A stretch of 64,000 nucleotides of DNA, from positions 15,450 to 79,449 of the forward strand of contig CAYSZH010000001.1 in the NCBI GenBank assembly GCA_964435305.1, in the 5' to 3' direction. Source of the stretch: Granulosicoccus sp964435305 (GTDB lineage: Bacteria > Pseudomonadota > Gammaproteobacteria > Granulosicoccales > Granulosicoccaceae). Below, one piece after another: positions 52,365 through 61,069 of this stretch. A program made the position numbers and the translations under genes. How positions within the stretch are numbered: position 1 is the first letter of the stretch; every line of letters starts with the position of its first letter. A model generated the notes under the pieces. That model was given only the letters and a program-made list of their open reading frames with translations. It ran no database searches and was not told the origin of the DNA.

Positions 52365-53117
52365 CTAAATCTGGCCTTTCCAGCGATACAAAATAATCGC
52401 CAGCCATTCGTGCAGTAATTTATCAAACTTTTCTAGCGCTGTTGTTTGAGGCATCCAGGCATAAAACGGTAAATCCTTTAATCCGATTTTATTCACCGCC
52501 ACTGGGCACACTTGAATCCCCTGCTGTTCGAACACGGCTTTTGCACGACGCATGTGTAGTGCTGAGGAAACCAGATTGACGTGCTGTGGCAATTCATGCT
52601 CGGAGAGTAAGCTTGCCACATTAACCGCGTTTTCGAATGTGTTGCGAGATTGCCCATCACTTAATATACGTTCTTGATTGACACCGGTGCGTACCAAAAA
52701 ATGCTGCATGACGGCGGCCTCAGACACTTCCAGTACGGCACCACCTGTGACGATGAGCTTGGCGTTTAGATACTGTTGAGCCAAAGACAGTCCTCGTGCC
52801 ACACGAGCTGAAGTCGCAGCACTCATACGCTCAAATTCAGCAGCGCGGGCGACGCGGGAATCCACACCACCACCGAGCACGACTATAGGACGTTCTGCGA
52901 GACAGGCAGGTTCTGCACTGAAGTCATCTTCAAACAGGAGCAGCATCGGGTTAACGATTTTTGGCGCACTCACAAGCAAAACAAACAATAACCACACAAG
53001 CCCTGCTGCACAGGCGTATTTACTGCGGCAGAAAATAAGCAACAACAATATTGCCGCCAGAAACATGAAAGCGAGTGGGTCAAACACCCAGTCGCGCAGA
53101 ATATCCACCAAAGACAT
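52365..53117 (-). CDS. DUF218 (YdcF/ElyC-like) membrane protein
   Basis: About 250 residues. Two N-terminal membrane helices (about 15-60) are followed by the DUF218 domain: PIVVLGGGVDSRV, RVARGLSLAQQYLNAKLIVTGG, SRNTFENAVNVA, LVSSALHMRRAKAVF. It ends HEWLAIILYRWKGQI, like ElyC/YdcF relatives that act in envelope or undecaprenyl carrier homeostasis. ATG at 53117 has GGGGAG upstream. Convergent with the epimerase; inverse copies TAACGGG and CCCGTTA lie in the short gap between. Confidence 0.85.
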   Translation of the reverse strand: MSLVDILRDWVFDPLAFMFLAAILLLLIFCRSKYACAAGLVWLLFVLLVSAPKIVNPMLLLFEDDFSAEPACLAERPIVVLGGGVDSRVARAAEFERMSAATSARVARGLSLAQQYLNAKLIVTGGAVLEVSEAAVMQHFLVRTGVNQERILSDGQSRNTFENAVNVASLLSEHELPQHVNLVSSALHMRRAKAVFEQQGIQVCPVAVNKIGLKDLPFYAWMPQTTALEKFDKLLHEWLAIILYRWKGQI

Positions 53118-53249
53118 GAGCGTTGGCTCCCCAGCCAGATTTACCAATGAAAGCTATTTCAGCATCTTAGTCTGCACAGGTTTTCTGTGCTTATCTGATG
53201 CCAGAATGCGCGCTATTATCGTGCAATATATGCCAATGATTGTTATCAT

Positions 53250-53272
53250 TAGCATTAATTTCTTTAATGCTA
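53250..53272. promoter_or_regulatory. Inverted repeat upstream of the LysR gene
   Basis: TAGCATTAA (53250-53258) and TTAATGCTA (53264-53272) are perfect inverse copies with a 5-base loop, ending 16 bp before the ATG at 53289. AATGAT/ATCATT (53235-53250) lies directly before. Likely operator for autoregulation; it also affects mnmA, which is 4 bp downstream of the regulator. Confidence 0.45.
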
Positions 53273-53288
53273 AGTGCGAAGTTTTTCA

Positions 53289-54263
53289 ATGGCGACGCCA
53301 GACAATCAAAGCCTGAGCCAACTACGACAGCTACGCGCATTTTGCCAGGCCGCTCAAACCGGCAGTTTTTCGAAAGCCGCCGAGCGATTGAAGTTGAGCC
53401 AGCCCTCCGTGTCCTTACAAATTCAAGCGCTTGAAAAAGACCTGGACACCCTGCTTTTCGAACGATCAGGCCCAAAAATAAGGCTGACACCGGCTGGTGA
53501 GTTATTACTTGAAATGGCACGACCACTAGTGGACGGGTTTTCACGGCTCAGCGATAGTTTTGCTGCACGTCTGGGACAAGTGCATGCAGGCCCATTGGAT
53601 ATTGCTTCTGGTGAGGCCACGCTGCTCTATATTTTGCCGGATATTATTAATGCGTTTTCGTCTGAATATCCGCAAATAGATTTAAAACTGCATAACGTTA
53701 CAGGTGCAGATGGCATGTCGTTACTGCGCGCCGATGAGGTGGATTTTGCCGTGGGTTCCATGCTGGATGTGCCTGATGATTTGGTTTATCACCCTATTTA
53801 CGATTTCAAACCCACGTTAATAATGTGCAAAGGCCATCCACTTGAAAAGCTCAGTAAAATCACCCTAAAAGATATCAGCCCCTACGGACTAATTTTACCG
53901 CCACGGCACCTGAGTACCTGGAGTCAAATCGATCTTGTGTTTCAGCAACACGGGGTGCCATATGATGTTGTGATGGAAGTGGGTGGCTGGGAAGTTATCA
54001 AGCGCTATGTAGAGTCAGGCACTGGCATCAGCATCGTGACGAGTATTTGTTTAAGAGGTTTTGAAAACTTATCCGTTAGGCCCATGGATGAATACTTTCC
54101 AACCCGTAGCTATGGCGTTGTCGTCAGGCGCGGCAAGTTTCTCACACCACAGGCAAAACGCTTTCTGGAACTGATGGACGGAAATTTTTTCGCAAAACAG
54201 ACGGTACCACCGCCAAACCGAAGCAAAAGCTCAGAGCGAGAAACGCTAATAACGCACCTTTAA
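53289..54263 (+). CDS. LysR-family transcriptional regulator
   Basis: About 324 residues (ATG at 53289; GTG at 53274 also possible). The winged helix is LRAFCQAAQTGSFSKAAERL then KLSQPSVSLQIQALEKDLDT, followed by LTPAGELLLEMARPLV and the two-lobed effector domain, which includes SGTGISIVTSICL. LysR proteins normally face the genes they control; here it precedes mnmA by 4 bp in one direction, so it may be an accidental operon partner. Targets unknown. Confidence 0.9.
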   Translation: MATPDNQSLSQLRQLRAFCQAAQTGSFSKAAERLKLSQPSVSLQIQALEKDLDTLLFERSGPKIRLTPAGELLLEMARPLVDGFSRLSDSFAARLGQVHAGPLDIASGEATLLYILPDIINAFSSEYPQIDLKLHNVTGADGMSLLRADEVDFAVGSMLDVPDDLVYHPIYDFKPTLIMCKGHPLEKLSKITLKDISPYGLILPPRHLSTWSQIDLVFQQHGVPYDVVMEVGGWEVIKRYVESGTGISIVTSICLRGFENLSVRPMDEYFPTRSYGVVVRRGKFLTPQAKRFLELMDGNFFAKQTVPPPNRSKSSERETLITHL

Positions 54264-54267
54264 GACG

Positions 54268-55368
54268 ATGATCGAAAAAAACCAAAAAAACACCCATGTG
54301 ATTGTTGGCATGTCTGGCGGTGTTGATTCATCGGTTGCGGCGCTGCGCTTGGTTGAGCTTGGCTATAAGGTGTCAGGCATCTTCATGCAAAACTGGGAAG
54401 ATGATGATGAGCACTGCACGGCCCGGCAAGACTACCGAGATGCATCTGCTGTTGCCACTTTACTTAAAATTCCGCTTACAACTGTTAATTTTTCTGATGA
54501 ATATTGGGAGCGTGTGTTCGAGCATTTTTTGGTTGAATACGGTGCCGGACGCACACCCAACCCCGATATACTTTGCAACAAGGAAATTAAGTTCAGTGCG
54601 TTTCTTGATCATGCACGACAGCAAGGGGCCGATGCGATTGCCACCGGGCACTACACGCAGGTGGGTAATGATGATGGCAGCATGCAATTACTGCGCGGCG
54701 CAGACAACAATAAAGATCAAAGCTATTTTCTTTACACGCTAAACCAGGAACAGTTGTCTGCAAGCTTATTCCCGATCGGCGATTTAGATAAAACCGACTT
54801 ACGTTCCATGGCGCGAGATGCTGGCATTCATGTGCACAATAAAAAAGACAGTACCGGTATCTGCTTTATTGGTGAGCGCAAGTTCACTGAGTTTCTATCT
54901 CAATATTTGCCAGCGCAACCTGGAGATATTGAAACAGATGACGGTAAAAAAATGGGCAAGCACAACGGCTTGATGTTTTACACACTAGGCCAACGACAGG
55001 GCCTCGGCATTGGTGGTACGCAAGAATCTGATGGCACCCCCTGGTATGTGCTCGATAAACAGTTGGACAGCAACACGCTTATTGTTGGCCAGGGCCACAA
55101 CCACCCTCAATTGTTCAGGCAACACTTAAGTGCCCACGATATGCATTGGGTGGCAGGGGCCGCTCCGGGTGAGGCGTTAACGTGTACGGCTAAAGTACGT
55201 TATCGACAAGCCGATCAGGGTGTGACAATCACACCTACGGCGAACGGGCATCTGGATGTTGTATTTGATGAACCAGTGCGAGCCGCAACACCCGGGCAAT
55301 CGCTCGTTTTGTATGACGGTGAGCGATGTTTGGGTGGCGGTGTGATTAGTGATTTCGTCAGTGATTAA
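54268..55368 (+). CDS. mnmA: tRNA-specific 2-thiouridylase MnmA
   Basis: A 366-residue enzyme. The PP-loop is GMSGGVDSSVAAL, followed by GIFMQNWEDDDEHCTARQD; the catalytic cysteines are in TPNPDILCN and STGICFIGERKF. It thiolates U34 of Lys, Glu and Gln tRNAs. Length matches E. coli MnmA. In most gammaproteobacteria it is directly followed by hflD; here a lipoprotein gene on the other strand intervenes and overlaps its stop by 4 bp. Confidence 0.97.
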   Translation: MIEKNQKNTHVIVGMSGGVDSSVAALRLVELGYKVSGIFMQNWEDDDEHCTARQDYRDASAVATLLKIPLTTVNFSDEYWERVFEHFLVEYGAGRTPNPDILCNKEIKFSAFLDHARQQGADAIATGHYTQVGNDDGSMQLLRGADNNKDQSYFLYTLNQEQLSASLFPIGDLDKTDLRSMARDAGIHVHNKKDSTGICFIGERKFTEFLSQYLPAQPGDIETDDGKKMGKHNGLMFYTLGQRQGLGIGGTQESDGTPWYVLDKQLDSNTLIVGQGHNHPQLFRQHLSAHDMHWVAGAAPGEALTCTAKVRYRQADQGVTITPTANGHLDVVFDEPVRAATPGQSLVLYDGERCLGGGVISDFVSD

Positions 55369-57347
55369 AATTGCATATTGCAACGGAAGCTGACATCAAT
55401 AGGTGTCACATGGCTTAGCCACTTCAGCTCCTTTATAGTGTAAGTTTCAATCAGCGCACCTCCTGCACGGCTTAACACCTTCACTTGCCAATACGCATCG
55501 GATAACTCTTTCGAGATGGTAGTTTCAGTAGGAATCCAGCGATCGGCTATTGGCATTGCACCATCATGCGCTATCGTTCCAGCAACAGGCTTGCATTCCG
55601 TATCGCTTATCTGCTCTCCGAGCAGCGAATAGGAAAATTTTACAGATGTCCCTCCGCCACCTATCGATTCAAAATCGATTTCACCGATTTGTCGATGCAT
55701 TTGCTCGTCAACAACGGTTGTTTCTACTTTAAAATTGCCATCTTCACCACGGAAAGCACTACTGTCAAACCAATAGTCTCTGCCTTCCCATAGGATGGAA
55801 TGCCCGGTGTTGGTTCGCGTTGCGTTTTCGTCTTCAGTATGCCTGTTTGTGTAGGGCTCTAATCTGAAATATTCGTTGGTAAAACTGCCCGTTCCGAATT
55901 CATCAATATTAATCGTAAACGTGGTGTAAATTCCATTCCTGCCAAGAACGTTCTCTTCAGGATATATTTCCGGTATGACTTCCTCTAGGTGCTCAAAGTA
56001 AGGTCGGTCCGTTGGAATTGAATCCTCATACGCTCTTGAAAAACGCGCTAATGTCGAAACCGCATTAATACTATAAACATTCAGATGTTCTCTCTCTAGT
56101 GGCGGCACTGTTTCGTCAAACAATGGGTGGGAACCTGCCAAAGATTCATCTAGATTGGTTACGCCGTCGCCGTCGTCATCCCAACTGTCACTTTTAAACT
56201 GATCAGCTGAAATATAAATTGTTTTGGATGCATTGATACCGGTTTCAACATCAATATCTGCTCTCGCGAGAATGACATCGCCGTTCCTGTGAATTAGATC
56301 GAATTCAAGTTCGTAAGTTTGAGCTGATGGTAGGTTTGACGACATAAGCCATTGCAAATCACTCACTCGTTCGGCGACTGCACTAATGTTCCTTGCATTC
56401 CTAACGCTAACGCCGTCCAAGTGGAAGGCAGGAGCCGTAATATCGAAGGTAACTTGAACGAATTCTGGCACCTCAATTTCGTCTACTACCTCAAACGGAT
56501 TTTCTTCGCTGCCTTGCTCATCCAGGTTACTGATGTTATCCCCATCTTCGTCCCAGCTATCGGTATCAAACTGTTCCGCCGTAATTTGGAACGTTTCAGA
56601 TTCACTGACACCTGTTTTATATGAGGTTTCAAATTGTCCAAGAGTTAGATTAACGTTCCGATCTATAAATGTGACGATCAGTGCTTGTTCCGTATTGCTT
56701 GGGAACTCATCGGTAATCGACCACGACTCATCCACAACCCAATTTGGGCGAAGCTCTTTACCTCCCCAGAGCAATTGAATTCTTAGGTTATCGGATTGGT
56801 AAGCTGGGACAGTAATATCAAATGTGACGAGTATTGAAGAGGGAACAGTTTGTTCAGTGGCTTGGATTGACTCAACCTGTTCAACCTGTTCAACTTGCTC
56901 AACTTGCTCAACCTGCTCAACCTGCTCAACCTGCTCAACCTGCTCAACCTGCTCAACCTNNNNNNNNNNNNNNNNNNNNNNNNNNNNNNNNNNNNNNNNN
57001 NNNNNNNNNNNNNNNNNNNNNNNNNNNNNNNNNNNNNNNNNNNNNNNNNNNNNNNNNNNAACCTGCTCAACCTGCTCAACCTGCTCAACCTGCTCAACCT
57101 GCTCAACCTGCTCAGCTTGCTCAAACTGCTCAACCTGCTCAGCTTGCTCGACTGAAGCGACCTCTTCGCTCCCAATCATGTCACTAAGCACAGTGGAGCC
57201 AGCAACCGTATTCGATCCATCGCCAATAACGATTTCTCTTTCTTCGCTGGTTTGACCACTGCCTGAATTTGAGCAACCACTCACAACCAATAGGCAGACG
57301 GATAGCCAGACCAATGGGTTAAAACATGCTGTGGGTAACAGATTCAT
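55365..57347 (-). CDS. Repeat-rich lipoprotein with calcium-type loops (contains gap)
   Basis: About 660 residues plus an unknown number in the gap. ATG at 57347 opens MNLLPTACFNPLVWLSVCLL then VVSGC, a lipobox; starts at 57383 or 57419 are possible. After an acidic linker comes a run of Glu-Gln-Val triplets (at least about ten on each side of 100 N), which should form a long charged rod. Then two similar modules start VTFDITVPAY and VTFDITAPAF and end in calcium-type loops (DSWDEDGDNISNLDE and DSWDDDGDGVTNLDE). A C-terminal domain of about 200 residues is not recognised. Likely an outer-membrane or surface protein. It interrupts the usual mnmA-hflD pair. Confidence 0.75.
   Translation of the reverse strand: MNLLPTACFNPLVWLSVCLLVVSGCSNSGSGQTSEEREIVIGDGSNTVAGSTVLSDMIGSEEVASVEQAEQVEQFEQAEQVEQVEQVEQVEQVEQVXXXXXXXXXXXXXXXXXXXXXXXXXXXXXXXXXXVEQVEQVEQVEQVEQVEQVEQVEQVEQVESIQATEQTVPSSILVTFDITVPAYQSDNLRIQLLWGGKELRPNWVVDESWSITDEFPSNTEQALIVTFIDRNVNLTLGQFETSYKTGVSESETFQITAEQFDTDSWDEDGDNISNLDEQGSEENPFEVVDEIEVPEFVQVTFDITAPAFHLDGVSVRNARNISAVAERVSDLQWLMSSNLPSAQTYELEFDLIHRNGDVILARADIDVETGINASKTIYISADQFKSDSWDDDGDGVTNLDESLAGSHPLFDETVPPLEREHLNVYSINAVSTLARFSRAYEDSIPTDRPYFEHLEEVIPEIYPEENVLGRNGIYTTFTINIDEFGTGSFTNEYFRLEPYTNRHTEDENATRTNTGHSILWEGRDYWFDSSAFRGEDGNFKVETTVVDEQMHRQIGEIDFESIGGGGTSVKFSYSLLGEQISDTECKPVAGTIAHDGAMPIADRWIPTETTISKELSDAYWQVKVLSRAGGALIETYTIKELKWLSHVTPIDVSFRCNMQF
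56872..57150. repeat. 9-bp tandem repeat array encoding Glu-Gln-Val, with a 100-N gap
   Basis: The plus-strand unit CTCAACCTG (GAGCAGGTT in the gene sense) repeats on both sides of exactly 100 N at 56960-57059. Copies near the edges are variant (EQA, EQF); central copies are identical, typical of recent slippage expansion. All three frames are open within it, so antisense frames here are not genes. The repeat unit is a multiple of 3, so copy-number change lengthens or shortens the protein without frameshift. Confidence 0.9.
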
Positions 57348-57635
57348 AAGCGCGTCCTTGAACAATGCATTTTGCGATTTCATTGAACAAATTATAACCA
57401 AATTCCACACCATACCCAAACAAAATCAACAAGTTACAGCCGGTATTAGTACCGCTTTTTGGCTTTGAGTTGTTGCTTGGTGTAAAGCATTGTTAACCGC
57501 ACAAGCGCGTAACAATTGGCGTGTTTCAAAAATGCAGGTGTTCCTACTGCAGGCACAGCTGTATTGTTGAAAATGTCATCTCCAATAGCGCTGTCGATGT
57601 CACCCATGCCAGCCATACACGCCTATAATTGCCGC

Positions 57636-58259
57636 ATGGCTTCGATAAAAACAACAGAGAATCAAACACTGGCGTTAGCCGGTATTTTTCAGTCTGTGCA
57701 GCTATGTAAATCGCTGGCAACGACTGGCACATGCGACGAATCAGATTTGAGCGGAACCTTGCGCTCAATCCTGACGCTTAACGCTGACCGGGTTATTGAT
57801 GCCTACGGCGGCACACCCAAATCGATAGGTAGGGGTTTGCGTGTGTTAAAAAATCAGTTTGCCGGCACTAACGAGGCGCGCGATCTTGATCTTGCGCGCT
57901 ACGCGCTATCGCTTATTCAACTAGGGTCGAATGTGCAGGCAGATAACAATACGATTGAGCAGCTGCGTATTGGTATTAGTAAGGCACAAACACCTGAAGT
58001 CGATGTAATGGATGGAGAGTTTATTGGTAACCTGGCCAATATTTATCGCACAAGCATCAGTCACCTGAGCCCACGCATTATGGTCAGCGGGGACCCTGGA
58101 TTTTTGAATGACGACGATGTGGCATCAAAAATTCGCGCATCCTTACTAGGGGGGATTCGTTCTGTTGTGCTGTGGCGACAATGTGGTGGCAGCCGTCCTA
58201 AACTCGTGCTACAACGTGCAAATTATGTGCGGCATGCCGAGGAATTCTTGCTGCAGTAA
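57636..58259 (+). CDS. hflD: High frequency lysogenization protein HflD
   Basis: A 207-residue membrane-associated helical protein. ATG at 57636 begins MASIKTTENQTLALAGIFQS VQLC, matching HflD (about 210 residues); the frame is open to 57516 without similarity. RYALSLIQLG, YRTSISHLSPRIMVSGD, and KIRASLLGGIRSVVLWRQCG are conserved. In E. coli it influences the lambda CII protein; its cellular role is unclear. Usual partner of mnmA, separated here by the lipoprotein gene. Confidence 0.93.
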   Translation: MASIKTTENQTLALAGIFQSVQLCKSLATTGTCDESDLSGTLRSILTLNADRVIDAYGGTPKSIGRGLRVLKNQFAGTNEARDLDLARYALSLIQLGSNVQADNNTIEQLRIGISKAQTPEVDVMDGEFIGNLANIYRTSISHLSPRIMVSGDPGFLNDDDVASKIRASLLGGIRSVVLWRQCGGSRPKLVLQRANYVRHAEEFLLQ

Positions 58260-58304
58260 ATCACGCTGGCGCAAGCCAGCCGCCAATCTTTTCAAGCGCA
58301 CAAA

Positions 58305-58336
58305 CAGTAAAGCCACCTTTTCAGGTGGCTTTACTG
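58305..58336. terminator. Bidirectional terminator between hflD and acnB
   Basis: A perfect 14-bp stem, CAGTAAAGCCACCT (58305-58318) with AGGTGGCTTTACTG (58323-58336), loop TTTC. A-rich and T-rich flanks within the stem (AAAGCC...GGCTTT) suit rho-independent termination in both directions between the two convergent genes. Confidence 0.85.
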
Positions 58337-58376
58337 GTGTTATCGCTCATCTCGGCTACCAGAGAGATATCGCCTA

Positions 58377-60983
58377 CTAAGCTGATATCTGTATCGCTAC
58401 CGGTATATCTTTGAACTTCACTTTCGATGCATCCGCCGAATCCTGGAATTCGGCAATTTCGTTGAAGTTCAGGTATCGATAGATCTCGTCACCCATGGAA
58501 TCGATATCGGCCATGTACTTCAAGTACTCTTCTACGGATGGTAGTCGACCCAACAGCGCTGCAATAACCGCAAGTTCTGCCGAACTTAAGTACACATTGG
58601 CATCTTTTCCAAGTCGGTTAGGAAAGTTTCGAGTAGACGTTGATACCACGGTGGCCCCTGGTTTAACACGTGCCTGGTTACCCATGCACAGCGAGCAACC
58701 GGGCAGCTCAAGTCGAGCACCCGCTGCGCCAAAGATATTGTAATACCCTTCCTCCTTTAGCTGATGCTCATCCATGCGAGTTGGTGGCGCAATCCACAAC
58801 ACCGTATCAACATACTCACCTGAATTTTTAATCAACTGACCCGCCGCACGATAATGACCGATATTGGTCATGCATGAGCCGATAAACACTTCATCGATGG
58901 TAGTACCAGTCACTTCAGACAGCGTTTTTACATCGTCCGGGTCGTTAGGGCACGCCAGCAAGGGCTCTTTGATTTCGTTAAGATCGATTTCAATGGTCTC
59001 GAAGTACTCAGCGTTTGCATCCGCTTCAAGCAGAGTGGGGTTTTCGAGCCACTCTTCCATCTTGCGAGCACGACGCTCCATGGTGCGCTGATCGTCATAG
59101 CCTTGATCGATCATCCAGCGTAGCAGCGTTACGTTAGAGGTAATGTATTCTTTCAGTGGTTCTATATCGAGTTTGATCGTACACCCACCGGCTGAACGTT
59201 CTGCTGTTGCGTCCGCTAATTCAAATGCCTGCTCAAGTTTTAAACCTTGCAGACCTTCAATTTCTACACAGCGACCGGAAAAGACATTTTTCTTGCCCTT
59301 TTTCTCGATAGTGAGAAGGCCACGTTTGAGCGCCGCATGCGGTATCGCATTCACTAAATCACGCAAGGTAATGCCCGGTTGCATCTCACCTGAAAATCTA
59401 ACCAATACAGATTCAGGCATATTAAGTGGCATAACGCCTGTAGCGGCTGCAAACGCCACCAGCCCAGAACCAGCTGGAAAGGAAATACCCATAGGGAATC
59501 TTGTGTGCGAATCGCCACCTGTACCCACAGTATCTGGCAATAACATGCGGTTAAGCCAAGAGTGAATAATGCCGTCTCCTGGGCGCAGCGATACGCCACC
59601 ACGGGTTGTCATAAAATCGGGTAGTGAGTGATGTGTGTTGACATCAATTGGCTTTGGATAAGCCGCCGTGTGACAAAACGACTGCATAACAAGGTCGGCA
59701 GAAAAACCCAGACAGGCAAGATCTTTCAGTTCATCGCGCGTCATTGGCCCAGTGGTATCTTGCGAACCCACTGTCGTCATTTTAGGCTCTACATACTGAC
59801 CTGGACGTACACCGTCCACACCGCAGGCTCTGCCCACAATTTTTTGTGCCAGTGTGAAACCAGCATTGCTGCTCTCATCAACAATGGGTCGTTGAAACAC
59901 TGCGTTAACGGGTCGTCCTAATGATTCACAGGCTCTGTCTGACAAACCTCGGCCAATGATGAGAGGGATTCGACCGTTAGCGCGCACCTCATCAAGTAAT
60001 ACATTGGTGCTGAGTTCAAATTCGCAAAGGACATCGTCAGTACCGTGCTTACAAATTTTGCCATCGTGCGGATAAATGTCGATGACATCGCCCATCTCCA
60101 TGCTATTAACATCACATTCAATCGGCAGAGCGCCTGAATCTTCCATTGTGTTGAAAAAGATCGGCGCTATTTTTGTACCTAAAACTACGCCACCTTCGCG
60201 TTTGTTCGGTACATGCGGGATGTCTTCGCCGGTTAGCCATAAAACCGTATTGGTCGCTGATTTTCGCGAAGAACCGGTACCCACAACATCACCAACATAG
60301 GCAACCGCATGGCCCTTTTCTTTGAGTTTTTCAATTTCATCAATTGGCTTATCACTTAAGCCTTCACGCGGAAACTTATGAAACGCTTTCGCATGCAATG
60401 GAATATCTGGCCGTGACCAGGCATCTTCTGCTGGTGAGAGATCATCAGTGTTGGTTTCGCCCGGTACTTTAAACACGCTAACGGTAATGACTTTGGGTAC
60501 TTCGGCTTTAGAAGTAAACCACTCCGCATCAGCCCAGGATTCGATAATGGTTTTTGCGTGAGCATTACCCGCATCGGCTTTCTCTTTTACATCGTGAAAT
60601 GCTTCAAATACAAGCAATGTGTGAGACAAGGCTTTTGTTGCGGCAGGGGCCAATGTTTCATTATCGAGAAATTCAATAAGCGATACGATATTGTAGCCAC
60701 CGAGCATCGTGCCCAGTAGTTCAACGGCACGTACGTTATCTATCAAAGGTGAGCTGGCCTCACCCTTGGCAACAGCGGTTAAAAAAGCCGCTTTTACGTA
60801 AGCGGCCTCATCGACACCTGCCGGTACTCTATCTGTCAGTAGCTCTACGATGAAATCTTCTTCGCCTTTGGGCGGTGATTTCAGTAGCTCAACTAGCTCG
60901 GCTGTTTGCTCTGCATTGAGAGGCTGTGGAACAACGCCGAGCTCTGCGCGTTCTTTTACGTGTTGGCGATAAGCTTGAAGCAT
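58377..60983 (-). CDS. acnB: Bifunctional aconitate hydratase 2 / 2-methylisocitrate dehydratase
   Basis: An 868-residue aconitase B of the expected length. The N-terminal HEAT-like domain starts MLQAYRQHVKERAELGVVPQ. Iron-sulfur ligands lie in GSCMTNIGHYRAAG and LPGCSLCMGNQARV. GTGGDSHTRFPMGISFPAGSG is conserved. It interconverts citrate and isocitrate in the TCA cycle and can regulate its own and other mRNAs when the cluster is lost. Followed by a bidirectional terminator. Confidence 0.98.
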   Translation of the reverse strand: MLQAYRQHVKERAELGVVPQPLNAEQTAELVELLKSPPKGEEDFIVELLTDRVPAGVDEAAYVKAAFLTAVAKGEASSPLIDNVRAVELLGTMLGGYNIVSLIEFLDNETLAPAATKALSHTLLVFEAFHDVKEKADAGNAHAKTIIESWADAEWFTSKAEVPKVITVSVFKVPGETNTDDLSPAEDAWSRPDIPLHAKAFHKFPREGLSDKPIDEIEKLKEKGHAVAYVGDVVGTGSSRKSATNTVLWLTGEDIPHVPNKREGGVVLGTKIAPIFFNTMEDSGALPIECDVNSMEMGDVIDIYPHDGKICKHGTDDVLCEFELSTNVLLDEVRANGRIPLIIGRGLSDRACESLGRPVNAVFQRPIVDESSNAGFTLAQKIVGRACGVDGVRPGQYVEPKMTTVGSQDTTGPMTRDELKDLACLGFSADLVMQSFCHTAAYPKPIDVNTHHSLPDFMTTRGGVSLRPGDGIIHSWLNRMLLPDTVGTGGDSHTRFPMGISFPAGSGLVAFAAATGVMPLNMPESVLVRFSGEMQPGITLRDLVNAIPHAALKRGLLTIEKKGKKNVFSGRCVEIEGLQGLKLEQAFELADATAERSAGGCTIKLDIEPLKEYITSNVTLLRWMIDQGYDDQRTMERRARKMEEWLENPTLLEADANAEYFETIEIDLNEIKEPLLACPNDPDDVKTLSEVTGTTIDEVFIGSCMTNIGHYRAAGQLIKNSGEYVDTVLWIAPPTRMDEHQLKEEGYYNIFGAAGARLELPGCSLCMGNQARVKPGATVVSTSTRNFPNRLGKDANVYLSSAELAVIAALLGRLPSVEEYLKYMADIDSMGDEIYRYLNFNEIAEFQDSADASKVKFKDIPVAIQISA

Positions 60984-61069
60984 ATGTTTTTCCTCGATTA
61001 CTCTATTTCTAGTTCAGTTTTAATCAATTTCGGTGCCGATCAGGCCACCGAGAATGCTAATGGGGGTAT

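Noticed and set aside
53235..53250. Possible Fur box (AATGAT...ATCATT) upstream of LysR
   Set aside because: The spacing between halves is 4 bases, not the 1 base of the Fur consensus. Kept only as part of the inverted repeat.
56783..57255. Several antisense or shifted open frames within the 9-bp array (Thr-Cys-Ser, Gln-Pro-Ala, Asn-Leu-Leu repeats)
   Set aside because: A 9-bp repeat without stops is open in every frame. Only the Glu-Gln-Val frame joins a lipobox to folded modules.
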